Shown here piece by piece: positions 6,934 through 14,919 of a stretch of 45,817 nucleotides of DNA. The notes under the pieces are model-generated. The model saw only the letters and a list, made by a program, of their open reading frames with translations, was not told the DNA's origin and did not search any database. The stretch is from positions 1-45,817 of the forward strand of contig QHSP01000061.1 in the NCBI GenBank assembly GCA_003220495.1, given 5' to 3'. Each line of letters starts with the position of its first letter. Position 1 is the stretch's first letter. A program made the position numbers and the translations under genes. The stretch is from Candidatus Rokuibacteriota bacterium (GTDB lineage Bacteria > Methylomirabilota > Methylomirabilia > Rokubacteriales > CSP1-6).

Positions 6934-8154
6934 TCAGGTCTTGACGGGCTCGATCACGCCAGCAGTGTGCAGCGCGGCCAGCTCGTCCTTCCCGAGGCCG
7001 AGAATCTCCGCCAGCACACGGTCCGTGTCTTGACCGAGGAGCGGAGCCGGGCGGGCGACGGCCGCCGGCTCGGCGCCGTGCAGGCGGATCGGCGAGATCG
7101 GGACCTTCGTCTTCCCACGCCGCGGGTGCTCGATCTCTTTCCAGACGCCGCGCGCGTTCAGGTGGGGATCGGCGACGACTTCGGCCGCCGTGCGCACGGG
7201 CGCGCAGGGCACGTGGGCCTCGGTGAGGATCGCCATCACCTCGTTCTTCGTGCGCTCGCGCGTCCACGCCGTCACCATCGCGTCGATCGGCTCGACCCTG
7301 GCGGCCCGACCCGGCGTCGTGGCGTAGTCCGGGTGCACGAGCAGATCCTCGCGCCCGAGCACCTTGGTGATGCTCTCCCAGTGGCGATCCGACGCGGTGA
7401 AGATCGCGATGTGGCCGTCGCGCGTCTCGTAGACGTTGTAGGGCGCCATCGCGAGCGCGGGATGGCGATTGCCGGTGCGCGCGGGCACCGACGTGTCGCC
7501 GTCCATGAAAACGCCGAGCGCGCTGGCGAGCGCGATGATCGCGGCGTCCAGCATCGCGACCTCGACGAACTGGCCCTGACCGGTGCGCTCGCGCTGCACG
7601 AGCGCGCCCAGGATGCCGGCGCAGAGGTGAACACCGCCGAGGAAGTCGCAGACCGCGGGGCCGGCTTTCACCGGCGGGCGATCGGGGAAGCCGGTCGCGT
7701 TCATGATGCCGCTCATCGCCTGGATCGTCAGATCCATGGCCGGCAGGTCGCGGTACGGGCCGGAGAGGCCGAAGCCGGTGCCGCTGCCGTACACGAGTCT
7801 CGGGTTCTCCTGGTGGAGCACCTCCCAGCCGAGACCGAGACGGTTCATCACGCCGGCGGCGAAGTTCTCGACGACGACGTCGGCCTTGCGCGCCAGGCTC
7901 AGAAAGATCGCTTTGCCGTCGGCGTGCTTCAGGTCGAGCACCACCGATTCCTTGTTGGAGTTCAGCATCACGAGCGGGTAGGGCTCCACCTGGCGCTTGC
8001 GGCGCCGGACGATGTCGCCCTCGGGGCCTTCGATCTTGAGCACCCGGGCGCCCATGAAGCCGAGCAGCAGGCCGCAGTAGGGGCCGTTGTAGATCTGGCC
8101 GAGATCGAGCACGAGCATGCCCTCGAGCGGGCGGCGGATGGCGGTGGTCGTCAT
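6934..8154 (-). CDS. CaiB/BaiF family (family III) CoA-transferase
   Basis: Transfers CoA between carboxylic acids in the cytoplasm. The 406-residue length is standard. Recognisable blocks are MLVLDLGQIYNGPYCGLLLG near the N-terminus, GARVLKIEGPEGD, the AMDLTIQAMSG block holding the likely catalytic Asp141, and APVRTAAEVVADPHL near the C-terminus. The start ATG 8154 has GAGGAG upstream. It is 15 bp downstream of a zinc alcohol dehydrogenase gene and 40 bp upstream of an SDR, so co-transcription is likely. Family members act on carnitine, bile acids, formate/oxalate or aromatic acids; specificity cannot be read here. Confidence 0.95.
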   Translation of the reverse strand: MTTTAIRRPLEGMLVLDLGQIYNGPYCGLLLGFMGARVLKIEGPEGDIVRRRKRQVEPYPLVMLNSNKESVVLDLKHADGKAIFLSLARKADVVVENFAAGVMNRLGLGWEVLHQENPRLVYGSGTGFGLSGPYRDLPAMDLTIQAMSGIMNATGFPDRPPVKAGPAVCDFLGGVHLCAGILGALVQRERTGQGQFVEVAMLDAAIIALASALGVFMDGDTSVPARTGNRHPALAMAPYNVYETRDGHIAIFTASDRHWESITKVLGREDLLVHPDYATTPGRAARVEPIDAMVTAWTRERTKNEVMAILTEAHVPCAPVRTAAEVVADPHLNARGVWKEIEHPRRGKTKVPISPIRLHGAEPAAVARPAPLLGQDTDRVLAEILGLGKDELAALHTAGVIEPVKT

Positions 8155-8169
8155 GACTTCGGCGACTCC

Positions 8170-9174
8170 TCAGGCGGCGCTCGCCGGCACGATCATGGTC
8201 TTGACACCGTGGCCGGCGGCCGCGTGAGCGAACGCGTCGCCGATGCGCTCGAGCGGGAAGTGCGCGGTGACCAATCGCTTCAACCCGAGCTTGGGCATCA
8301 GCGCGAGCGCGCGCTCGTAGGCGGTACCTCGGCCGAACGCGCCGCCGATCCTGATCTCACGGAAGTGCACGTCCCAGAGGTCGAGCGGCAGGACGCTGCC
8401 CTTGGGATTCACGCCGACGAGCTGGAAGAAGCCGTTGGGGCGGGTGAGCGCGATCGCTTCCTTGACCAGCTCGGGCTTGCCGACCGCCTCGCACACGACG
8501 TCGGCGCCGCGTCCGCTCGTGAGCTCCATCACGCGATCTCTGAGGCTCTCGCGCACCGGATCGATCACGACGGCGGCGCCCAGGCTCTTCGCCATCTTGC
8601 GGCGCTCCTCGATCGGATCCGACAGGATCAAGCGCTTCGCGCCGAGGCGACCCGCCAGCACCATGGTCACGAGCCCCATGATGCCGCCGCCGATGACGAG
8701 GACCGCGGCGCCGCGTGGCATCCGGAACGTCTCGAGACCCGCCAGGCAGCAGGCGGTGGGCTCCGTCATCGCAGCGGTGATCGGGTCCAGGCCGCGCGGC
8801 AGCGCGTGGACGTTGCGCGCGGGCAGCGCGACCCGCTCGGCGAAGCCGCCGACGCGCACGCACTGGGCGCACTGGCTCACGCGCCCGGCCGCGCACGCCG
8901 CGCATTTCCCGCAACCGTAGGAGGGCTCGCAGCCGACGGTGCGTCCGAGGAGGCTCTTGGCGACGCCGCGGCCGACCTCGCGCACGACGCCGGTGTACTC
9001 GTGGCCGAGCACCAGCGGTGGCTTCCACGGAAACAATCCCTGCGTCGCGTGGACGTCGGTGCCGCAGATGCCGGCGGCGTGCACGGCGACGACGACCTGC
9101 CCGGGCCCGGCGACGGGCTCCGGTGCGGTGTCGATGGTGAAGCGATCCGCGCCCTGCCAGGTCGCGACCTTCAT
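8170..9174 (-). CDS. Zinc-dependent alcohol dehydrogenase (MDR family)
   Basis: A 334-residue medium-chain dehydrogenase. Catalytic zinc ligands appear as Cys37 (GICGTDVH), His58-Glu59 (GHEYTG) and Glu138 (MTEPTACCL). The structural zinc loop has Cys88, Cys91, Cys94 and Cys102. The Rossmann motif GGGIMG is at 162-167, followed by Asp in LILSDP, which favours NAD over NADP. The protein probably oxidises a polyol or threonine/sorbitol-type alcohol. The gene lies 9 bp after the LLM oxidoreductase gene and 15 bp before the CoA-transferase gene in one minus-strand operon. Class assignment is strong, substrate unknown. Confidence 0.94.
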   Translation of the reverse strand: MKVATWQGADRFTIDTAPEPVAGPGQVVVAVHAAGICGTDVHATQGLFPWKPPLVLGHEYTGVVREVGRGVAKSLLGRTVGCEPSYGCGKCAACAAGRVSQCAQCVRVGGFAERVALPARNVHALPRGLDPITAAMTEPTACCLAGLETFRMPRGAAVLVIGGGIMGLVTMVLAGRLGAKRLILSDPIEERRKMAKSLGAAVVIDPVRESLRDRVMELTSGRGADVVCEAVGKPELVKEAIALTRPNGFFQLVGVNPKGSVLPLDLWDVHFREIRIGGAFGRGTAYERALALMPKLGLKRLVTAHFPLERIGDAFAHAAAGHGVKTMIVPASAA

Positions 9175-9183
9175 GTCAGCACC

Positions 9184-10296
9184 TCACCTCGCGGGTGTCG
9201 CCTCGGCGTGCCGCGAGAATCTGGGCATCACCTCGGTCGCGAGCAGCTCCATCGAGCGGCGCCAGAGCTTGGGCTGATCCCAGTCCTGGCCCGACATCAA
9301 GAGGGTCCCGAAGTGACCGATCTCCTCGCGCAGCGCGACGAGCTGGTCGAGCACGCGCCGCGGGCTCCCGGCGATGACCAGCGCACGCTTGACCGCATCG
9401 AGGGTGACCGCCTCGTCGGGCATGTCAAGGTCGGGCTTCAGCATGAACAGCGCCTTGCGACCCTTGGAGAAGCTATGGATGAAGAAGTGGTAGTAGAACG
9501 AGAGCCCGTTCTCCGGGTCGGAAAGATAGTCTTCAGCTTCGGCGTCGGTCTCGGTGACGAGCACGCTGCGCGATACGCGCCAGACGCCCGGATCGGCGCG
9601 CCGGCCGACCTTCTCGCAGCCTTCGATGTAGCGCTCCCAGTGGCCGCGGAGGTATCGGCGGTGGAAGAACTGGCCGGAGATGGGGATCCAGCCCCGCTCG
9701 CCGGCCGTGCGCGCGCTCGTCGAGTTCGGCGTCAGGATCGACAGCGCGATCGGCGGATGCGGCTGCTGGAACGGCCGGGGAATGTAGCCCACCTTGAACT
9801 CGGGCCAGATCGCCTGCTCGAGCGAGATCTTCCAGAAGCGGCCGTCGATCCGGTAGGGCGGATCCTGCGCCCAGAGCCTCAGCACCATGTCGATCGACTC
9901 GAGCACCATCTGCGGGCGTAGCTCGGCGGCGCCCGAATCGAAGAGCTCGAGATCGCTCACGAGACCGCCCGGGCCGATGCCCATGATGAAGCGGCCGCGG
10001 GCCAGCTGGTCGAACATGGCCGCCTGCGCCGCCACCGTCGCCGGGTGGACGTGCGGCATGTTGATGACGCCGGTCCCGAGCCGGATGTCGCGCGTGCGGT
10101 TGATCACCGTCGCCAGGAAGATCAGGGGCGACGTGATGCGCTCGCTCCACGAGCTGAAGTGCTCGCCCACGAAGGCCTCGGAAAAGCCGAGCCGATCCGC
10201 CAGGACGATCGCCTCCTGGTCTTCTTCGAGCAGGTCGGCGTAGTCGCGCGCGGGGTGGTGGAAGGGCATCGTGAACATGCCGAGCCTGACGGTCAC
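9184..10296 (-). CDS. LLM-class flavin-dependent oxidoreductase
   Basis: A luciferase-like monooxygenase of 370 residues that starts at GTG 10296, preceded by AAAGGAG on the minus strand. Family features include RLGFSEAFVGEHF near residue 35, RLGTGVINMPHVHPATVAAQ, FDQLARGRFIMGIGPGG, and a C-terminal GSPRRVLDQLVALREEIG. These enzymes use FMNH2 or F420 to oxygenate small organic molecules; cofactor choice is not evident. It is the first gene of the four-gene minus-strand operon and divergent from a carboxymuconolactone-decarboxylase-like gene across 107 bp. Confidence 0.93.
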   Translation of the reverse strand: MTVRLGMFTMPFHHPARDYADLLEEDQEAIVLADRLGFSEAFVGEHFSSWSERITSPLIFLATVINRTRDIRLGTGVINMPHVHPATVAAQAAMFDQLARGRFIMGIGPGGLVSDLELFDSGAAELRPQMVLESIDMVLRLWAQDPPYRIDGRFWKISLEQAIWPEFKVGYIPRPFQQPHPPIALSILTPNSTSARTAGERGWIPISGQFFHRRYLRGHWERYIEGCEKVGRRADPGVWRVSRSVLVTETDAEAEDYLSDPENGLSFYYHFFIHSFSKGRKALFMLKPDLDMPDEAVTLDAVKRALVIAGSPRRVLDQLVALREEIGHFGTLLMSGQDWDQPKLWRRSMELLATEVMPRFSRHAEATPAR

Positions 10297-10403
10297 GGGA
10301 AGCTCCTTTCGATCTCCGTGAGGCTATCACAGTCTATGGGCGCGCCTCGGCCGCCGCCGAATGGCATACAATCCGGCCAATCTCTCGAAAAGGAGCTCCG
10401 ACC

Positions 10404-10796
10404 ATGGCCGTGAGCGAGACCTACGAGAAGGGACGCGAGATGCGTCGCCAGCTGCTCGGCGACGCCTACGTCGAGCGCGTCAACCAGACCGCGTACAACG
10501 ATCCCCTCATGAAGAAGTTCATCGACGTCGCGACCGAGACCGTATTCGGCGCCCTGTGGACGCGACCGGGACTCGATCTGAAGACCCGGACGTTGATTTG
10601 CGTCGTCTCGGACGCCGCGACCGCACGGACGCCCGAGCTCGCCATCCATTTGCGCATGGCGCGCCGGCAGGGCTGGAGCGAGGACGAGCTGATCGAGGTG
10701 TTGCTACACCTCTCCGGTTATGTCGGGGTGCCGCTGATCCGCGAAGCGATGCTGACGGCGAAGGAGGTGTTCACCGAGATGAGGAAGGAGCGCTGA
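10404..10796 (+). CDS. Carboxymuconolactone decarboxylase (CMD) family protein
   Basis: A 130-residue all-helical CMD-fold protein. It starts at ATG 10404, preceded by AAAAGGAG. Visible family elements are NDPLMKKFIDVATETVFGAL, LDLKTRTLICVVSDAATA and the HLRMARRQGWSEDELIEVLL block. It fits the gamma-carboxymuconolactone decarboxylase branch more than AhpD, because there is no redox CxxC. In aromatic degradation the enzyme decarboxylates 4-carboxymuconolactone, but many relatives have other or unknown jobs and no pca gene is nearby. A TACAAT hexamer at 10367-10372 could be its -10 box. Confidence 0.9.
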   Translation: MAVSETYEKGREMRRQLLGDAYVERVNQTAYNDPLMKKFIDVATETVFGALWTRPGLDLKTRTLICVVSDAATARTPELAIHLRMARRQGWSEDELIEVLLHLSGYVGVPLIREAMLTAKEVFTEMRKER

Positions 10797-10808
10797 CCGC
10801 GCGGGCGA

Positions 10809-10892
10809 TCAGGTGAGGAAGCGCCGGTAGGCCAGCGCGACGATCAGTGCCAGGGCGAGCTGGAACAGGTCCAAGGGCGAAATCATAGTCAT
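10809..10892 (-). CDS. Putative 27-residue single-span membrane peptide
   Basis: A very short frame beginning MTMISPLDLFQLALALIVA and ending YRRFLT, with one hydrophobic helix and a positively charged C-terminal end. GGGAGGG lies about 12 bases upstream of the ATG on the minus strand. The composition (hydrophobic span, compact start site) resembles small regulatory or accessory membrane peptides, but no homologue is recognised. It could be a chance frame. Confidence 0.3.
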   Translation of the reverse strand: MTMISPLDLFQLALALIVALAYRRFLT

Positions 10893-11144
10893 CACGGTTT
10901 GCCACCCTCCCACAGGGTGTCTGGATCGTTGTCGGTTTCGACCACGGCCCCGGCGTGCGCGGTGAGGCTGCAAGCGACGTACCCGTCGCGCGCTCGGTGA
11001 CGAGCGCATCGACGAACCGCGCGAAAGACCACGGCGATCGAGACGCGACCGCGCGCGCTCCCGGGGCGCGCCGGCGCGTCGCGACGCCCAGATCGTAAAG
11101 TTTCCCGACGATCGGGCGTGCTATCGTCGCCCCGGGAGGTTCTC
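10893..11144. other. Intergenic stretch without convincing gene
   Basis: Together with the small peptide frame this forms a 348-bp gap between the CMD-like gene and the SDR remnant. Six-frame reading gives only Arg-rich shadow frames. A 6-bp inverted repeat GATCGT/ACGATC surrounds 11091-11113. Nothing else is supported. Confidence 0.4.
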
Positions 11145-11303
11145 ATGTCCGTCGTCCTCGTTACGGGTAGCAGCGCCGGCATCGGCCTCGCCACCGCGCT
11201 TCACTTCGGGCGCCTTGGCGAGGGAGTGTACGCCGGAGTCCGCAACATCGCCACCGCGACCGAGCTCACGAAGGCGATCGTGCGAGCCTTAGGAGAAAAC
11301 TGA
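11145..11303 (+). pseudogene. SDR N-terminal remnant (52 aa)
   Basis: The 52-residue frame starts at ATG 11145 after GGGAGG, so its translation start is intact. It begins MSVVLVTGSSAGIGLATAL, a clear Rossmann dinucleotide motif of a short-chain dehydrogenase, and reaches ATATELTKAI. It then ends after VRALGEN, where a full SDR needs about 200 more residues. No NNAG or YxxxK follows in any frame before the next gene. It is best read as a deletion remnant. It lies 14 bp before the selenoprotein gene and could serve now only as a leader frame coupling translation into it. Confidence 0.7.
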
Positions 11304-11317
11304 AGGAGGAAGCGTCC

Positions 11318-12967
11318 ATGGGTAGCCCTGAGAAGATCTCGGTTCTGAACCCGATGGGCTTCGCGCCGAAGGTGGTCGAGAAGCCCCTCGCGCCCCGTCT
11401 CTCCACGCTCGAGGGCAAGACCGTCTATCTGGTCGACTGCCGCTTCGACGACTCCGACGTGTTCCTCAAGCAGATGCAGGCGTGGTTCGGCGAGCATCTG
11501 CCGGGCGTCCGCACCGTCTTCAAGCCGATCTCGAGCGTCTATCTCAAGGACGATCCCACGACCTGGGAAGAGATCAAAGCGAGGGGGCACGCCGCGATCG
11601 TCGGCGTCGGCCACTGAAGCACCTGCGCGCCGGCGGTCGCCGCGCACGCAATGACGATCGAAGCGCAGTACGGAGTCCCCACCGTCGCCATGCACACCGA
11701 CAAGTTCGACCGCGTGGCCCGTTCGGTGGCGGCGGTGAACGGGATGCCGGAGCTCCGGCAGGTGTTCGTCCCCCAGCCGGTCATGGGCAAGTCGCCCGCC
11801 GAGCTCCGCGCCTACGTCGACGGCCGAGATCCGCTCACCGGGCGTCCGGTCATGCAGGAGGTCATCGAAGGGCTCACGACGCCGTTCGATGGCCAGGGGG
11901 TCGGGACGATCGAATACGATCGGTCGACGCCTCGGCTCGTCGAGGCCGACACCGAGGAGAATCTCCAGCGGCTCTTCATGGAGAGCCGCTGGACAGACTA
12001 TCTGCCGATCGTGCTCCCGACCGAGGAGCGGGTGGCGGCGATGCTGGCCGCGACGCGCCGCAAGCCGGACGAGGTCGTGGGACGCATGCGTCCGACCCAC
12101 TTCCGCGAGGCGTGGGAATACACGGTGGAGAAGGTCGCGGTGAACGCGGTGATGGCGGGCGCCCGGCCGGAGTACTTCCCGGTGATCCTGGCGCTGGCGG
12201 CCACCGGCGTGAGCGCGCGCGGCAGCACGACCAGCTCGATGGCCGCCATGGCCGTGGTCAACGGGCCGATCCGCAACGAGATCGAGATGAACGCGGGGAC
12301 CGGCGCCCTGGCGCCCTACAATCACGCCAACGCGGCGATCGGTCGCGCGTACGGGCTGCTCTCGCAAAATCTCCAGGGTGGGTCGGTGCCCGGGCTCACC
12401 TACATGGGCTCGCAGGGCAACAACTACGCCTACAACAGCATCACCTTCCCCGAGAACGAGGAGCGAAGCCCGTGGGAGCCGTTCCACGTCCAGCACGGCT
12501 TCCGCCCGACCGACAGCACCGTGAGCGTCTTCAGCGGCTGCCGCGCCACCGCCTACACGCTCGGCATTCGCGAGAAGCACTGGCGCGAGCATGTCCGCAA
12601 CATGCTGCGCGGCATGGATCCGCACATCCCGCCGGTCTTTGTGCTCGATCCCATCACCGCGCGCCAGTTCATCGACCGCGGTGGCTTCACGAAGAAGGAC
12701 GCGCTGATCGACTGGGTGTACGAGAACGCCCGGATGCCGGCCGGCGAGTTCTGGGACTACCAGCTCGTTCAGAACTATCTCTACCCGCGCGCGACGTTCG
12801 GCGAGGAGCCGTGGGCGACGAAGCTCAAGGCCGCGCCCGACGAGATGATCCAGATGTTCAAGCGCGAGGACATCCACGTGGTGGTCGTGGGCGGGGAGAC
12901 CAACGGCTACTGGCGGATCATGGGCGCCACGTACGCGAAGACCGTCTCGGTCGACGACTGGCGGTAG
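11318..12967 (+). CDS. UGSC-type selenoprotein, UGA-decoded (Sec100)
   Basis: One 549-residue gene interrupted by an in-frame UGA at 11615-11617, read here as selenocysteine. The upstream 99 codons (start ATG 11318, after GAAGGAGGA) and the downstream open frame are in the same phase. There is no stop between UGA and TAG 12965-12967, and the sequence continues smoothly: VGVGH-U-STCAPAVAAHA. The U-x-x-C redox motif (U100, C103) matches the seleno/cysteine protein family named for its UGSC motif. The C-terminal two thirds, from the RWTDYLPIVLPTEERVAAML block to the end, contains conserved-looking Gly/Asn-rich stretches (YNHANAAIGRAYGLLSQNLQ). Biochemical function is unknown. A bacterial-type SECIS hairpin follows the UGA. 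Standard annotation would split this into 99- and 438-residue proteins. Confidence 0.87.
11615..11617 (+). other. In-frame UGA, predicted selenocysteine codon 100
   Basis: The TGA is flanked by coding sequence in the same frame on both sides and is followed by Ser-Thr-Cys, giving U-S-T-C. The next in-frame stop is 1,347 bases downstream. The UxxC spacing is the common redox arrangement in selenoproteins. Confidence 0.85.
11624..11646 (+). promoter_or_regulatory. Candidate bacterial SECIS hairpin
   Basis: TGCGC (11624-11628) pairs with GCGCA (11642-11646). After a three-base 5' bulge, GGC (11632-11634) pairs with GCC (11639-11641) around apical loop GGTC (11635-11638). The loop starts 18 nt after the UGA. 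In E. coli fdhF the apical loop also contains GGUC at 19-22 nt. High GC makes chance hairpins common, but position and loop both match the known rule. Confidence 0.65.
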
Positions 12968-13046
12968 ACACCTGCCGGCTTCGCGCTAGCTATCGCGTCC
13001 GACTGGTTGCTTGGTGGGCCGGTTGGCGGCCGTCTAAGGTGATGGT

Positions 13047-13868
13047 ATGGCCACACACCATCACCGCTCTGGGCGCCACTGGAGCACCATCCCATCATTG
13101 GTCGTCCTGATGGTCGGCCTCCTCGGGGCTGTGCCGCTCGCGGGTACCGGCCCGGCCCAGGTGACGTTCCCGGCCGCTCCCGGCCCGGGCCAGATCGTCG
13201 TGGACGAAGCGAGTCTGATCGTCCCGCTCCATCAAGTCGATATCGAAGGGCTGGCCGGAGAGCTCAAGCGCGAGCACGGCTATCCCGTGACCGTGGTCAC
13301 GATCCGGTCGCTCTCGGCTCACGGCGCCGCGGGCTACACCATCGAGCGTTACACGTCCGAGATGCTGAAGGGGTGGCCCCCCGACGCGGGCCGGCAGGCC
13401 TACGGGCTCACGCTCCTGGTCTCGGCCGACGATCGACTCGCGCGCATCGAGCTCGGCTCCGCGTGGCGTGGAGTCCACGACGGTCGGGCTCGAGAGATCA
13501 TGGACCATCTGATCCTGCCCGCATTCCGCCGCGGCGAGCTCTCCCAGGGGATCCTGGCTGCCGTGAAGGGATTCGACGCCATGGGCCGCGGGCGTCGGCT
13601 GCCGGGCGAGTCCCTGTTCGGGTGGCTGATCCCGGAGTTTCTCGCCCCGGCGGATCAGCCGTGGTGGTTCATGCCGGCGATGATCGCGGGCCTCGTCGTG
13701 CTCGTCGGCGGCGCCGTCTCGCTCGCTCGAAGCGGACGAAGAGGGCTCGCATGGGCCGCCGCCGGGTTCTTTGGCGCGATCCTGCTCTCGCGAGTGATCG
13801 CTTTGGCCAGGGGCGATGACTCGGGCGATTCTGGCAGCTCGAGTAAAGGCGCGACCGGGAAGTGGTAG
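13047..13868 (+). CDS. TPM-domain (YgcG-like) membrane-anchored protein
   Basis: A 273-residue protein with an N-terminal hydrophobic segment (about residues 16-33) that may be a signal peptide. A TPM domain follows from roughly residue 47, with DEASLIVPLHQVDIEGLAGE, PVTVVTIRSL and RLARIELGSAWRGVHDG. Two membrane segments lie near residues 210-255, and the tail is Gly/Ser-rich (DSGDSGSSSKGATGKW). TPM proteins are envelope proteins, some linked to photosystem repair or phosphatase activity, mostly uncharacterised in bacteria. It follows the selenoprotein gene by 79 bp in the same direction; no functional link is evident. Confidence 0.85.
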   Translation: MATHHHRSGRHWSTIPSLVVLMVGLLGAVPLAGTGPAQVTFPAAPGPGQIVVDEASLIVPLHQVDIEGLAGELKREHGYPVTVVTIRSLSAHGAAGYTIERYTSEMLKGWPPDAGRQAYGLTLLVSADDRLARIELGSAWRGVHDGRAREIMDHLILPAFRRGELSQGILAAVKGFDAMGRGRRLPGESLFGWLIPEFLAPADQPWWFMPAMIAGLVVLVGGAVSLARSGRRGLAWAAAGFFGAILLSRVIALARGDDSGDSGSSSKGATGKW

Positions 13869-13892
13869 TGCGCGCCGAAGATCGTCGCGGGG

Positions 13893-14888
13893 CTAGATGC
13901 CCAGCAGACGCTCCAGGTTCCGCCAGAGGATCGCTTCCTTCTCCGCCTGCGTGAGGCTCTCCATCGCGAGGATCCAGGAAACAGGCCAGTCGAGCGCCAT
14001 GTCGTACGGCCAGTCCGTGCCGAAGACCACGCGATCGGCGCCGACCGTGTCGATGAGAAAGCGCAAAGCCGATTCGGTGTAGACGATGCAGTCGTAATAG
14101 AAGCGCCGGAGATAGGCGCTCGGAGGCTGGCTGATGTTCGCGCGAGCCTCCGTGCGGACCTGCCAGCCGCGATCCATCCGCCCGATCCCGTAGCAGGTGT
14201 AGCCGCCGCCGTGGCCGAGCACGATCTTGAGGTCGGGGCACTCGTCCATGACCCCGCCGGACACGAGCGTCGCGAAAGTCACCGCGCGGTCGACCAGGTT
14301 GCCCACGGTGTTCGGCAGGTGATAGCGCTTCGTCCGCGGGGTCACGAGCGTCTCGCCGGCCTGGTGGAAGAAGATCAAGGCGCCGAGCTGCTCCGCGGCC
14401 TTCCAGAACGGCCGGAACTCCGGCTCCTCGAGCGTTCGGCCGTTGACGTGGTCGTTGATCTCCGCGCCCTTGAGGCCGAGCTGGGTCACGCAGCGCTCGA
14501 GCTCGACGATCGACGCCTTCACGTCCTGCATAGGCAGCGTGCCGAGCCCGGCGAACCGTTTGGGCCACGCGCGTGTCATCGACGCGATCTCGTCGTTGGT
14601 CGCGCGGGCCGTGGCCGTGGCGATCTTCGCGTCGAGCTGGTAGTTGTAGAAGCCGACGTACGGCGAGACGACGTGCACGTCGACACCGAGCGAATCCATG
14701 TCGGCGAGCCGCTCCTCGGGCGTCCACTTCGCGCGCGGCGGGAGCACCTGTCGCCCGCTGCCGACGATGGCGATCTCCTGTCCGCGCTCGTCTTTCTCGC
14801 GGCGGAGCGTGTGCCAGTCGCCGCCCTTCCCGGTGGCCTGCCAGAAGCACTGCGGAGTCAGGTGCGCGTGCACGTCGATGCTACGCAT
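13893..14888 (-). CDS. Amidohydrolase family 2 (ACMSD-like) metal enzyme
   Basis: A 331-residue TIM-barrel amidohydrolase. It starts at ATG 14888 with GGAGG upstream on the minus strand. The N-terminal metal motif is DVHAHL (His7, His9). Further family blocks are GVDVHVVSPYVGFYNYQ, the HQAGETL strand with its metal His, LGHGGGYTCYGIGRMDR and the terminal FGTDWPYDM with the catalytic Asp. Relatives decarboxylate or hydrolyse aromatic or keto acids (ACMSD, gamma-resorcylate decarboxylase). It is divergent from a Gfo/Idh gene over 31 bp, so the two may be co-regulated. Confidence 0.93.
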   Translation of the reverse strand: MRSIDVHAHLTPQCFWQATGKGGDWHTLRREKDERGQEIAIVGSGRQVLPPRAKWTPEERLADMDSLGVDVHVVSPYVGFYNYQLDAKIATATARATNDEIASMTRAWPKRFAGLGTLPMQDVKASIVELERCVTQLGLKGAEINDHVNGRTLEEPEFRPFWKAAEQLGALIFFHQAGETLVTPRTKRYHLPNTVGNLVDRAVTFATLVSGGVMDECPDLKIVLGHGGGYTCYGIGRMDRGWQVRTEARANISQPPSAYLRRFYYDCIVYTESALRFLIDTVGADRVVFGTDWPYDMALDWPVSWILAMESLTQAEKEAILWRNLERLLGI

Positions 14889-14919
14889 CGTCTCCTCCTG
14901 TCCCTGCTATCCTTGCGCT

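Noticed and set aside
6799-9921. 1040-codon open frame on the plus strand
   Set aside because: It lies antisense to four clear minus-strand enzyme genes and its translation is Arg/Ala/His/Asp-rich without domains; a GC-driven shadow frame.
10809-11009. 66-residue frame containing the small membrane peptide
   Set aside because: The N-terminal 39 residues are Arg-rich shadow sequence; only the last 27 codons have a ribosome site and a sensible membrane segment.
11615-11617. UGA as sequencing error or pseudogene stop
   Set aside because: The codon is followed by S-T-C in a U-x-x-C pattern, has a well-placed hairpin, and both sides are intact. A random nonsense change would not create this combination.
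11201-12877. 558-codon open frame opposite the UGSC-type gene
   Set aside because: Antisense shadow. It crosses both the SDR remnant and the UGA without any domain signal.
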